DNA from: a bacterium M00.F.Ca.ET.205.01.1.1
Lineage (GTDB): Bacteria > Pseudomonadota > Alphaproteobacteria > Rhizobiales > Rhizobiaceae
Assembly (NCBI GenBank): GCA_004791255.1
Contig: SRUQ01000004.1
Location: 200,031 to 264,030 of the forward strand
Reading direction: 5' to 3'
DNA length: 64,000 nt
Below are positions 17,890 to 25,582 of this stretch, piece after piece. A program made the translations under genes and the position numbers. Within the stretch, counting starts at the first letter, position 1. Each line of letters starts with the position of its first letter. Under the pieces are notes generated by a model. That model was not told where the DNA came from. It worked only from the letters and a program-made list of their open reading frames with translations, and did not search any database.

Positions 17890-18027
17890 GGCTGGATCGC
17901 AGGCCGCCATTGCTCGGCGGCCACGCATCAACTGGCCGTGTAAACCCACGCCTTGTTTTTGGGTCGGCTTTCCCCTCCCTATATGCCGGCAAGAGGGTCG
18001 ATCATCGGCGGCCCGAAAGGACTGTTG

Positions 18028-18579
18028 ATGATACGATTTGCGCTGGCGCTGTTCTTGCTCGTCATTCCCGCCGCCGCGGCGCATGCGACGGATTCTGGCT
18101 GGGCGCTGCTGCGCGATGGCGGCCATGTGGTGCTGCTGCGCCATGCCATGGTCACCGGCACCACCGACCCGGCCAATTTCGACATCGCCAATTGTGCCAC
18201 CCAGGTCGCTTTGTCGGCGCGCGGCAAGCAGCAGGCGAGCAAGATCGGCGCCCTGTTCGCCGCCCGCGCGGCGCCCATAGAGCGCGTGCTGTCCAGCCGC
18301 TATTGCCGCTGTCTCGACACCGCCCGCATCGCCTTCGAGGCCGAGCCGGAGCTTTTTGCGCCGCTCGACCTGCTCAAGGGCGACGATGCGCAGAAGGCTC
18401 AGCAGATTGCCGCGATCGTCAAGGAAATCCGCGCCTATTCGGGCTCCGACAACTTGGTCATGGTCACACATCTGGAGGACATCGTCGCGCTGACCGGCGT
18501 TTCGCCGCGCGAGGGCGAGGCCGTGGTCGTCGAACCCCAGGGCGACGGCCTGCGCGTGCTTGGCCGCGTCACCTTCTGA
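18028..18579 (+). CDS. Secreted histidine phosphatase-superfamily protein
   Basis: The 183-residue protein has a signal peptide (FALALFLLVIPAAAAHA, cleavage after AHA near residue 20). The phosphatase core has VVLLRHAMVTG carrying the phosphate-accepting His, the LSARGKQQASKIG block, the SSRYCRCLDTARIAF block and a late VMVTHLEDI with the second His. Enzymes of this superfamily remove phosphate from sugars, lipids or proteins, but periplasmic members of this short type are poorly characterised. The start follows CTGTTG with little ribosome-site signal; a longer frame from 17953 would not begin with a signal peptide. Confidence 0.85.
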   Translation: MIRFALALFLLVIPAAAAHATDSGWALLRDGGHVVLLRHAMVTGTTDPANFDIANCATQVALSARGKQQASKIGALFAARAAPIERVLSSRYCRCLDTARIAFEAEPELFAPLDLLKGDDAQKAQQIAAIVKEIRAYSGSDNLVMVTHLEDIVALTGVSPREGEAVVVEPQGDGLRVLGRVTF

Positions 18580-18666
18580 AGCCAATTCGCCACAAGTCCG
18601 GGGCAATCCGGTGTGTGGCTGAAATGCCACTGCCGGAAGAAGCGCAAATCCGCCGCGACAGTGCCG

Positions 18667-18695
18667 CTTGCGACAACCCGTCGCAGGGGCTATAG
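18667..18695 (+). promoter_or_regulatory. Housekeeping-type promoter for the tRNA-like transcript
   Basis: CTTGCG (18667-18672) and CTATAG (18690-18695) are separated by exactly 17 bases, close to the rhizobial sigma-70 consensus CTTGAC-N17-CTATAT. Transcription would begin near 18702, about 105 bases before the first tRNA-like fold. The spacer holds a small dyad, GCGAC-AACCC-GTCGC. Confidence 0.5.
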
Positions 18696-18807
18696 GCGCG
18701 CTCCCGGTCACGAGAACCGAAGCGAGCACAACGGTTGGAGCTTTCGTCTCCGCCCGTGCAGGCGGCTTTGCCACCCTGTATACGGCGCCGCTTTGGGGAT
18801 TGGGATC

Positions 18808-18883
18808 GCGGATGTAGCTCAGTCTGGTAGAGCGCCGGATTTGGTTCCGGAGGTCGCAGGTTCGAATCCTGCTGTCTGCACCA
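18808..18883 (+). tRNA. tRNA-like sequence 1, defective anticodon loop
   Basis: The sequence folds as a full cloverleaf. It has a D-stem (GCTC/GAGC), an anticodon stem (CCGGA/TCCGG), a T-arm (GCAGG, TTCGAAT, CCTGC), a discriminator A and an encoded CCA. The acceptor stem GCGGATG/TGTCTGC has three G-U pairs. Perfect pairing of the anticodon stem leaves only six loop bases (TTTGGT) instead of seven. One extra G would give a normal TGG proline loop. It is therefore unlikely to decode, and looks like a tRNA-derived structural RNA or pseudo-tRNA. It is followed without any gap by a second tRNA-like fold and then by a slipin gene. Confidence 0.6.
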
Positions 18884-18954
18884 CGGATAGCTCAGTTTGG
18901 TAGAGCATCAGACTTGTAATCTGACTGTCGAAGGTTCGAATCCTTCTCCATTGG
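18881..18954 (+). tRNA. tRNA-like sequence 2, Thr(TGT)-type loop, broken acceptor stem
   Basis: The D-stem (GCTC/GAGC), the anticodon stem (TCAGA/TCTGA, loop CTTGTAA, anticodon TGT for threonine) and the T-arm (GAAGG, TTCGAAT, CCTTC) are all intact. The acceptor stem, if seven bases are taken on each side (18881-18887 and 18947-18953), has two mismatches, and no CCA follows. Its 5' strand overlaps the CCA of tRNA-like sequence 1, so both cannot be matured from the same transcript in the usual way. It is probably a degenerate or repurposed tRNA rather than a translating tRNA-Thr. Confidence 0.55.
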
Positions 18955-18957
18955 CCT

Positions 18958-19320
18958 GATAAGCCAACACCTTTGGGTGGTGTTATCTGAAAACGGTCCG
19001 GGGACTGGAATGCTGAAGACCTGACGGACGGACGAAACCTTCGGGTGGAGGCCGGATCGAAAGGTCTGACGCCATCGGCTCGCGGCCAGGCCCGCGGTGA
19101 CGATCAAGGCGCGGTGTCGCCGGCAGGGAGGCTTCGGCCTCTCGAGCCCGCTTCGCTGCCCCGCGATCCGCTCCCGCTGGCCCGCCACGCATTGATGCCA
19201 CCAGTCCCCGGATCAGTCGTGCCGGGAATAGTGAAGAGACGATTTGAAACGAGAAACGAAGGGAAGATCGACGCATGAGTTGACGCCTCGCATGGGGCCA
19301 TGCCCGACAGGAGTAAGACA
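18958..19320 (+). ncRNA. Hairpin-rich leader between the tRNA-like pair and slipin gene
   Basis: No credible gene fills these 363 bases, but stable hairpins follow one another. AACACC/GGTGTT pair at 18966-18984. AGACCT/AGGTCT (19017-19022 and 19062-19067) enclose an ACC-TTCG-GGT tetraloop hairpin. CGCGG/CCGCG pair at 19081-19096, and GAGGC-TTCG-GCCTC, extended by two more pairs, lies at 19126-19143. CATGG/CCATG pair at 19291-19302, just ahead of the slipin ribosome site. The density of perfect stems and two UUCG loops suggests a structured RNA, either the 5' leader of the slipin message or part of a longer non-coding transcript that includes the tRNA-like units. Confidence 0.45.
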
Positions 19321-20466
19321 ATGACGACTATTCTCGACAAGGTTCTTGGACGCGAACGCGTCCTCGTAAAGGAAAACGAACGTGCCCTCACCCTGTACAA
19401 GGGGGAGATCAGGGCCGTGCTGCTGCCGGGTGAGCATTCGCTCGCCAACCGGCGCGGCAGCCTGGAAGTCTCGCGGCACGATCTGAGGAATCCGGAATTC
19501 GTTTCGGCGTACGAGAAGGCGTTGTTCGACAAGCTCCCGGATGTGGCCGCGCGTCACTTCACCGTCGTTCGCACCGGGCGCACGGACGTCGCCATCATCG
19601 AGCGTGACGGCAATTTGCACGCCGTGCTGGCGCCGGACCGCAAGCTGGTGCTGTGGACGGATGCCGGTCCGTGGAAGGTGACTTCAGTCGATACGGCGGC
19701 CGATCTTGCCATCGATCCGGCGGTCATGCGCCGGCTCGGACAGGCCCGGAAGGCGGAATTGATGTCGGTCCATCCGGTCGTCGACGGTCAGGCCGGACTG
19801 CTGTTCGTCGACGGTGTCCTGGTGCGGACGCTTACAGCGGGCGTGCATGGCTTCTGGAACGTCGGACGCATGGTGCAGATCAAGGTCGTCGACCTCAAGC
19901 GCCAGTCGCTCGATGTCGCCGGACAGGAAGTGCTGACCAAGGATCGCGTCACGATCCGCGTCAACATATCAGCCGAATACCGGGTCGTCGATCCGGTCAA
20001 GGCGGTGAGCGCGGTGAAGGACTTCTCCGAAGCCCTCTACCGCGCCCTGCAGTACGCCTTCCGCAAGACGCTTGGCGCGCTCACGCTCGATCAGATCCTC
20101 GAAAAGAAGGTGACGGTCGACGAGGAGGCCGCGGCCAAGGTCCGCGCCGACATGGCCGAGATCGGGGTCGAGGTCAGCGATATCGCGCTCAAGGATGTTA
20201 TCCTGCCGGGCGAGATGCGCGAGATCCTCAACCAGGTGGTTTCGGCCGAGAAGCAGGCCGAGGCCAACGTCATCCGCCGCCGCGAGGAGACGAACGCCAC
20301 GCGCTCGCTCCTCAACACGGCCAAGGTGATGGCCGAGAACCCGGTGATGCTGCGGCTGAAGGAGCTCGAGGCTCTGGAAACCATCGCCGGCAAGGTCGAG
20401 CGGCTGACCGTCCACAACGGGACGGGCGGGCTGCTCAACGACCTGGTCAAGCTCCGCGACAGCTGA
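19321..20466 (+). CDS. Slipin / SPFH (band 7) family protein
   Basis: The 381-residue protein has an N-terminal domain of about 150 residues (VLVKENERALTLYKGEIRAV and a second similar beta unit). An SPFH domain follows from about 155 to 330 (LLFVDGVLVRTLTAGVHGFW, VDLKRQSLDVAGQEVLTKDR, VEVSDIALKDVILPGEM), then a helical tail rich in Ala, Glu and Arg. There is no obvious membrane helix, so attachment would be through the N-terminal domain or by oligomers. Slipins scaffold membrane microdomains. I recall slipins of this two-part kind next to RNA-repair genes (rtcB, rsr, tRNA-like RNAs) in other bacteria; none of those protein genes is in this window. A GGAG ribosome site supports the ATG at 19321. 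Confidence 0.85.
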   Translation: MTTILDKVLGRERVLVKENERALTLYKGEIRAVLLPGEHSLANRRGSLEVSRHDLRNPEFVSAYEKALFDKLPDVAARHFTVVRTGRTDVAIIERDGNLHAVLAPDRKLVLWTDAGPWKVTSVDTAADLAIDPAVMRRLGQARKAELMSVHPVVDGQAGLLFVDGVLVRTLTAGVHGFWNVGRMVQIKVVDLKRQSLDVAGQEVLTKDRVTIRVNISAEYRVVDPVKAVSAVKDFSEALYRALQYAFRKTLGALTLDQILEKKVTVDEEAAAKVRADMAEIGVEVSDIALKDVILPGEMREILNQVVSAEKQAEANVIRRREETNATRSLLNTAKVMAENPVMLRLKELEALETIAGKVERLTVHNGTGGLLNDLVKLRDS

Positions 20467-20485
20467 GCTGACTTAACGTTAACGG

Positions 20486-20523
20486 GAAGGGCCACCGGGT
20501 CAGCCGGCGGCCCTTCTTGCGTT
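20486..20523 (+). terminator. Rho-independent terminator after the slipin gene
   Basis: GAAGGGCC and GGCCCTTC pair around an inner ACCGG-GTCAG-CCGGC stem, giving a long GC hairpin followed by TTGCGTTT. It lies 20 bases beyond the slipin stop and separates that gene from acpXL. Confidence 0.7.
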
Positions 20524-20642
20524 TCCCGGGCTCCCTCCCCATCTGCGCCCGGACTATCAGGCCTTTTCCTGCCGGGAAAAACCGATTAGACAGCGCCCAA
20601 ACAAGATGCGGACAGATTCCGCCCGCAAAGAAGGAAAAGCCC

Positions 20643-20936
20643 TTGTCCACTACGAACTCCACCACGTTCGACAAAGTCGCCAAGATCATTGCCGACACCA
20701 GCGAGATCGATATCGACACCATCACGCCCGAGAGCCACACGATCGACGATCTCGGCATCGACAGCCTCGATTTCCTCGACATCGTCTTCGCCATCGACAA
20801 GGAATTCGGCATCAAGGTGCCGCTGGAAAAGTGGACCCAGGAAGTCAATGACGGCAAGGCTTCGACCGACGATTACTTCGTCATGAAGAACCTGTGCGCC
20901 AAGATCGACGCCCTGGTCGCCGCCAAGACCGCCTGA
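20643..20936 (+). CDS. acpXL: Acyl carrier protein AcpXL for very-long-chain acyl lipid A
   Basis: The 97-residue acidic protein carries the 4'-phosphopantetheine site at Ser41 ([15 protein letters not shown]) and the longer C-terminal half typical of AcpXL ([20 protein letters not shown]). In rhizobia AcpXL holds the 27-hydroxyoctacosanoyl chain that LpxXL transfers to lipid A, which helps envelope stability and symbiosis. The start is a TTG with an AGAAGGA ribosome site 7 bases upstream, giving [16 protein letters not shown]; this matches the AcpXL N-terminus. It opens the cluster that ends in lpxXL. Confidence 0.95.
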   Translation: MSTTNSTTFDKVAKIIADTSEIDIDTITPESHTIDDLGIDSLDFLDIVFAIDKEFGIKVPLEKWTQEVNDGKASTDDYFVMKNLCAKIDALVAAKTA

Positions 20937-20940
20937 CATT

Positions 20941-20955
20941 GGCCGTTGCGCGGCC
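20941..20955 (+). terminator. Short hairpin just after acpXL
   Basis: GGCCG-TTGCG-CGGCC forms a 5-bp GC stem 4 bases beyond the acpXL stop, without a strong T-run. It may stabilise or partly terminate the abundant acpXL message ahead of the less needed downstream genes. Confidence 0.35.
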
Positions 20956-20991
20956 TTGACGGGCTGCGCCGCCTCACCCACAAAGCCGCAC

Positions 20992-22182
20992 ATGAGCAGC
21001 CCCCACGACGTCGTCATATCAGGTATCGGCCTTGTTTCCTGTTTGGGGGAAGGACCGGACGCCCATTGGCAGAAGTTGGCCCAGCCCGGCCAGCAGCCGG
21101 TGCTCGAAGCCGCGCGCTTTGCGCCCTACACCGTGCATCCGCTGCCCGAGATCGACTGGAACCTGCAGATCGCCAAGCGCGGCGACCAGCGGCAGATGGA
21201 AACCTGGCAGCGACTCGGCACCTATGCTGCGGGCCTCGCGCTCGACGACGCCGGCATCAAGGGCAATGACGAGCTCTGCTCGACCATGGACATGGTGGTG
21301 GCCGCCGGTGGCGGCGAGCGCGACGAGGCGGTCGATGCTGACATTCTCGCCGCGTCGGAAAGCCGCAACGACCGCGATGTGCTGCTCAACGAGAAGCTGA
21401 CCACCGAACTGCGGCCGACGTTGTTTCTGGCGCAGCTTTCCAACCTGCTCGCCGGCAACATTTCCATCGTCCATAAGGTGACGGGATCGTCGCGCACCTT
21501 CATGGGCGAAGAAGGCGCTGGCGTTTCCGCCGTCGAGACGGCTGCCGCGCGCATCCGCTCGGGCCAGTCGACACACGTCCTGGTTGGCGGCGCCTTCCAG
21601 ACCGAGCATTCCGACATGTTGCTCGGCTACGAGCTTGCCGGCTATCTGCACCGTGGCCCATGGAAGCCGGTCTGGCAGCGCCAGGGCTGCGAAGGCGGCG
21701 GTGTGGTGTCCGGCTCCGGCGGCGCCTTCCTGGTGCTGGAGCAGCGCGAACACGCGGCAAGCAGGGGGCGGAAGATCTATGCCGAACTCGGCCCGGTCGT
21801 CTCCGGCCGCGCCAGGCGGCGCCAGGGCGGGCTCGACGCCGAAATCGCCGCGATGCTCAAACGGGCGGCAGTGCCGAACGGCGAATTGCTGGCTTTGTCG
21901 GGCGCGTCTGGCGCCCATGCGGCGACATCCGCCGAGAAGGCAGCGCTCGACGCCGTCGAGGCGATAGCAGCGCGCGGCTTCGCCACGCTGACCGGCCATA
22001 TGAAGGAAGCGCAGTTTCCGTTCGCCGTGGCGCTGGCGGCACTCGCCGTCGACCGCAAGGCCGCTTACCCGGTTTTTGATGCCGCCGCCGAAAGACCCTT
22101 CGCGGGCGTTCCCAGATCCGTCCTTGCAACGGCGATCGGTTATCACCAATTCGAGGGCATGGCGCTGGTGAATGCCGCGTAA
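20992..22182 (+). CDS. fabF2XL: Ketosynthase-like protein FabF2XL lacking the active-site cysteine
   Basis: The 396-residue protein has the thiolase/ketosynthase fold (VVISGIGLVSCLGEGPDAHW, VSAVETAAARIRSGQSTHVL). Aligning it with the next gene through the nucleophile elbow puts Glu174 (FMGEEGAGVSA) where a ketosynthase has its cysteine (STACASGATA). The two histidine regions seem retained (SGAHAAT, TGHMKEA). A Cys-to-Glu/Gln change is the mark of chain-length factors and of decarboxylating ketosynthases, so this subunit probably pairs with FabF1XL. It follows acpXL by 55 bp; the dehydratase gene fabZXL, which lies here in Rhizobium and Sinorhizobium, is absent. Confidence 0.85.
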   Translation: MSSPHDVVISGIGLVSCLGEGPDAHWQKLAQPGQQPVLEAARFAPYTVHPLPEIDWNLQIAKRGDQRQMETWQRLGTYAAGLALDDAGIKGNDELCSTMDMVVAAGGGERDEAVDADILAASESRNDRDVLLNEKLTTELRPTLFLAQLSNLLAGNISIVHKVTGSSRTFMGEEGAGVSAVETAAARIRSGQSTHVLVGGAFQTEHSDMLLGYELAGYLHRGPWKPVWQRQGCEGGGVVSGSGGAFLVLEQREHAASRGRKIYAELGPVVSGRARRRQGGLDAEIAAMLKRAAVPNGELLALSGASGAHAATSAEKAALDAVEAIAARGFATLTGHMKEAQFPFAVALAALAVDRKAAYPVFDAAAERPFAGVPRSVLATAIGYHQFEGMALVNAA

Positions 22183-22225
22183 GGCGGCATTCCTGGGGCG
22201 ACTGCTGTAGGGATAAAGGTTCCGC

Positions 22226-23497
22226 ATGGCCAATCTCAGAGATCACATGGGCAGGCCCATCGTTGCCGTTACCGGCATCGGCGTGGTGACCTCGCTTGGC
22301 GCCGGCAAATCAGACAATTGGGCGGCCCTGACCTCGGGCAAGTCGGGCATCCACCCGATCACCCGCTTCCCCGTCGATCACCTCAACACCCGCATCTCCG
22401 GCATGGTGGATTTCCTGCCGTCGAGTTCGAAAGGGGCAAGCCCCCTCACCTACGAACTGGCGGAAACAGCCGCGCAGGAAGCCGTCGCCGAGGCCGGCCT
22501 GAACTCCGGTGATTTCGGCGGACCGCTGTTTCTGGCTTCGCCGCCGGTCGAGCTCGACTGGCACGAACGCTTCTCGCTCTACAATTCCGACAAGCAGGAT
22601 TCCGGCACCGAAAGGCTGCTGCGGGTGGCGCGCCGGCTGAAGGAACTGGATATTTTCGAGACCACGCAGTTCGGCTCCATCGCCGATCGGCTTGCGGACC
22701 GTTTCGGCACGCGCGGCCTGCCGATCACGCTGTCGACCGCATGCGCCTCCGGCGCCACAGCCATCCAGCTCGGCGTCGAGGCGATCCGTCGCGGCGAATG
22801 CGATCGGGCGCTGTCGATCGGCGCCGACGGTTCGGCGACGGCCGAGGCGCTGATCCGCTTCTCGCTGCTGTCGGCGCTGTCGACCCACAACGACATTCCG
22901 GAAAAGGCGTCAAAGCCGTTCTCCAAGGATCGCGACGGCTTCGTGCTGGCGGAGGGGGCCGGCGCGCTGGTGCTGGAATCGCTGGAAGCCGCCCTGGCGC
23001 GCGGCGCGACGGTGCTGGGCATCCTGCGCGGCTGCGGCGAAAAGGCCGACGATTTCCACCGCACCCGCTCCAAGCCGGACGGATCGCCGGCTATCGCAGC
23101 GGTGCGCGCCGCCCTTGCCGACGCCGGCTTGAGCAAAGACGAGATCGACTACGTCAATGCCCATGGCACCTCGACGCCGGAAAACGACAAGATGGAGCAT
23201 CTGTCTCTGTCAACCGTGTTCGGCGAGCGGATCGGCTCTATGCCGGTCTCGTCGAACAAGTCGATGATCGGCCACACCCTGTCCGCCGCCGGCGCCGTGG
23301 AAGCGGCCTTTTCGCTGATGACGATGCGCGAAGGCGTCATCCCGCCGACCATCAACTACGACAATCCCGATCCGGCGATCATGCTGGATGTGGTGCCGAA
23401 CAAGAAGCGCAATGCCGAGGTCGGCACCGTGCTTTCAAACTCCTTTGGCTTCGGCGGCCAGAACACTTGCCTTGTCATGGCGCGGGAACCGGTTTAA
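22226..23497 (+). CDS. fabF1XL: 3-oxoacyl-ACP synthase FabF1XL
   Basis: The 423-residue condensing enzyme has the full Cys-His-His set: Cys173 in LSTACASGATAIQLG, the first His in VNAHGTSTPENDKMEH and the second in NKSMIGHTLSAAGAVEA. The closing NSFGFGGQNTCLVM is standard for FabF. In this cluster it should extend acyl chains on AcpXL towards C28, probably with the cysteine-less partner just upstream. The start MANLRDHMGRPIVAVTGIG has an AAGG site a few bases ahead. Confidence 0.93.
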   Translation: MANLRDHMGRPIVAVTGIGVVTSLGAGKSDNWAALTSGKSGIHPITRFPVDHLNTRISGMVDFLPSSSKGASPLTYELAETAAQEAVAEAGLNSGDFGGPLFLASPPVELDWHERFSLYNSDKQDSGTERLLRVARRLKELDIFETTQFGSIADRLADRFGTRGLPITLSTACASGATAIQLGVEAIRRGECDRALSIGADGSATAEALIRFSLLSALSTHNDIPEKASKPFSKDRDGFVLAEGAGALVLESLEAALARGATVLGILRGCGEKADDFHRTRSKPDGSPAIAAVRAALADAGLSKDEIDYVNAHGTSTPENDKMEHLSLSTVFGERIGSMPVSSNKSMIGHTLSAAGAVEAAFSLMTMREGVIPPTINYDNPDPAIMLDVVPNKKRNAEVGTVLSNSFGFGGQNTCLVMAREPV

Positions 23498-23527
23498 GCG
23501 ACGCCTTTTCGCCGGACAGAAGTCGAC

Positions 23528-24556
23528 ATGCGCGCATTGCAACTTATCGAGGACCGCCGTCTCGAAACGGTGGACCTGCCGCCTCCCCCGCCGCCCGCGC
23601 TGGGTGAAGTGACGCTGCGCATCAAGGCCGTAGCGCTGAACCATATCGACGTCTGGGGTTGGCGCGGCATGGCCTTCGCCAAGCGCAAGATGCCGCTGGT
23701 CGTCGGCGCGGAAGCCTCCGGCGAGGTCGAGGCGGTCGGCCCCGGTGTTTCCAGCCTGCTGCCCGGACAATTGGTGTCGATCTACGGCGCGCGCACCTGC
23801 GGCCTTTGCCGTGCCTGCCGCGAAGGCCGCGACAATCTCTGCGAGCATGTCTCCGGCGTGCACGGCTTCCATCTGGACGGCTTCGCCCAGGAGAAGATCA
23901 ACCTGCCGGCGCGCCTGCTGGTCCCCGCCCCTCCCGGCGTGACCGACATCGGCGCCGCCGTGGCGCCTGTCACCTTCGGAACCGTCGAGCACATGCTGTT
24001 CGACAATGCGAAACTGCAGCCCGGCGAGACCATCCTCGTCCACGCCGGCGGCTCCGGCATCGGCTCCGCCGCCATCCAGCTGGCGAAGCGGATGGGCTGC
24101 ACCGTCATCACCACAGTCGGTTCGAACGACAAGATCGACAGGGCCAAGGCGCTCGGCGCCGACCATGTCATCAACTACCGCGACGACCGTTTCGAAGGCG
24201 TCGTGCGCAAGCTGACCAGGAAGAAGGGCGTCGATGTCGTGTTCGAGCATGTCGGCGCCGACACCTTTGCCGCCTCGATGCTGTGCCTGAAACGCGGCGG
24301 CCGCCTGGTGACCTGCGGCTCGACATCAGGTGTGTCGACGCAGATCAACCTGATGCAGCTCTTCCAGCAGCAGCTCAAGCTGCTCGGATCCTTCGGCTGC
24401 CGCATGGAAAACATGGCCAACGCCATGCAGAAAATGGCGGCCGGACAGGTCGCCCCTGTCATCGACACCGAAGTCGGCTTCGACGGCATCGACGCCGCGC
24501 TGAAGCGCATGGAAGGCCGCGACGTGTTCGGCAAGATCATCCTGCGCGTCGACTGA
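23528..24556 (+). CDS. adh2XL: Zinc-type alcohol dehydrogenase of the AcpXL-LpxXL cluster
   Basis: The 342-residue medium-chain dehydrogenase/reductase has the structural-zinc cysteine run GARTCGLCRACREGRDNLC, a catalytic-zinc region (NHIDVWGWRGM, where the usual Cys is replaced in part) and a nucleotide-binding HAGGSGIGSAAIQLAKRMG. Its conserved place between the ketosynthase and acyltransferase genes in rhizobia points to a reductive step in making or hydroxylating the very-long acyl chain. The exact reaction is not established. It starts 30 bases after fabF1XL. Confidence 0.88.
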   Translation: MRALQLIEDRRLETVDLPPPPPPALGEVTLRIKAVALNHIDVWGWRGMAFAKRKMPLVVGAEASGEVEAVGPGVSSLLPGQLVSIYGARTCGLCRACREGRDNLCEHVSGVHGFHLDGFAQEKINLPARLLVPAPPGVTDIGAAVAPVTFGTVEHMLFDNAKLQPGETILVHAGGSGIGSAAIQLAKRMGCTVITTVGSNDKIDRAKALGADHVINYRDDRFEGVVRKLTRKKGVDVVFEHVGADTFAASMLCLKRGGRLVTCGSTSGVSTQINLMQLFQQQLKLLGSFGCRMENMANAMQKMAAGQVAPVIDTEVGFDGIDAALKRMEGRDVFGKIILRVD

Positions 24557-24567
24557 GCCTCGACCTC

Positions 24568-25557
24568 GTGTTCAAGAAGCTTCGCCGCGATCTGATGTTC
24601 CGCTATGGCCGGCAGTTGCGCCAGTTCGAGCATTGGCTCGTCGCGCGCATCGCCATGATGATCATCTCGCTGCTGCGCCTGCTGCCGCCCGACAGCGCGC
24701 TGAACTTTGCCGACCGCGTCGCCCGCCGCATCGGCCCCTGGGCGGGGCGCCATCGCGTCGCCATCGATAATCTGCGCCATGCCTATCCGGACAAGAGCGA
24801 TGACGAAATCCAGGCCATCGCCTCCGACATGTGGGGCAACATGGCGCGGCTGGCCGCTGAATACATCTTTCTCGACGCCCTTTTCGACTACGATCCCAAC
24901 GCGACCAAGCCGGGTCGCGTGGAGGTTAAGGGAACAGAGCATTTCGCCGAGATCGCGGCCGAGAAGGAACCGCATATCGTCTTCACCGGGCATCTCGGCA
25001 ATTTCGAGCTGTTGCCGGTGGCGGCGGCGACCTTCGGGATGAACATCACCGCGCTGTTTCGCCCGCCCAACAATCCCTACCTCGCCGATTACATCCTTTC
25101 GACGCGCCGCGCGACGATGGGGGCGCTGCTGCCCTCGATGGCCGGCGCCTCTTTCGCGCTGGCCGGAGTGCTGGAAAACGGCGGCAACATCGGCGTCCTT
25201 GTCGACCAGAAATTCTCCAACGGGCTCAACACGACGTTCTTCGGCCGCCCCTGCCAGAGCAATCGGGTGCTGGGCACGCTGGCCCGCCACTATGATTGCG
25301 ACGTCTACCCGGCGCGCTGCGTCAGGCTACCGGGCAACCGCTTCCGGCTCGAGATCGAGGACAAGCTGGTCTTGCCGCGCACCGCCGACGGCAGCGTTGA
25401 CGTCCACGCCACCACCCAGATGCTGAACGACGTGGTCGAGCGCTGGGTGCGCGAAGACCCCGGCCAATGGATGTGGTTCCACAAGAGGTGGGAAATCAGC
25501 GGCGGCCGCCGGCGCAGATCGCAGCCGAGGCCAGCAGCGCGAACCGAAGGCGCGTGA
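24568..25557 (+). CDS. lpxXL: Very-long-chain acyltransferase LpxXL (lipid A)
   Basis: The 329-residue protein belongs to the LpxL/HtrB lysophospholipid acyltransferase family. It has an N-terminal hydrophobic helix (ARIAMMIISLLRLLP), the catalytic HX4E motif in FTGHLGNFELLPVAAA, a conserved ALFRPPNNPYLADYI block and a GVLVDQKFSNG block. LpxXL moves the 27-hydroxyoctacosanoate from AcpXL onto lipid A at the inner membrane. The start is taken as GTG 24568, 11 bases after the dehydrogenase stop; an ATG at 24595 is the alternative. It ends the cluster. Confidence 0.92.
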   Translation: MFKKLRRDLMFRYGRQLRQFEHWLVARIAMMIISLLRLLPPDSALNFADRVARRIGPWAGRHRVAIDNLRHAYPDKSDDEIQAIASDMWGNMARLAAEYIFLDALFDYDPNATKPGRVEVKGTEHFAEIAAEKEPHIVFTGHLGNFELLPVAAATFGMNITALFRPPNNPYLADYILSTRRATMGALLPSMAGASFALAGVLENGGNIGVLVDQKFSNGLNTTFFGRPCQSNRVLGTLARHYDCDVYPARCVRLPGNRFRLEIEDKLVLPRTADGSVDVHATTQMLNDVVERWVREDPGQWMWFHKRWEISGGRRRRSQPRPAARTEGA

Positions 25558-25582
25558 CAGGCCCCCGGCCGCGCCTAAGCCA

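Noticed and set aside
16252..18774. 840-codon minus-strand frame opposite the caspase/TPR gene
   Set aside because: It repeats with the same period as the TPR units on the other strand and runs through the phosphatase gene; it is an antisense shadow.
19150..19320. Sigma-54 (-24/-12) promoter for the slipin gene, as expected for RtcR-type control
   Set aside because: TGGCCCGCCACGC at about 19179 has the GG and GC elements two bases too close together, and no RtcR gene is in the window.
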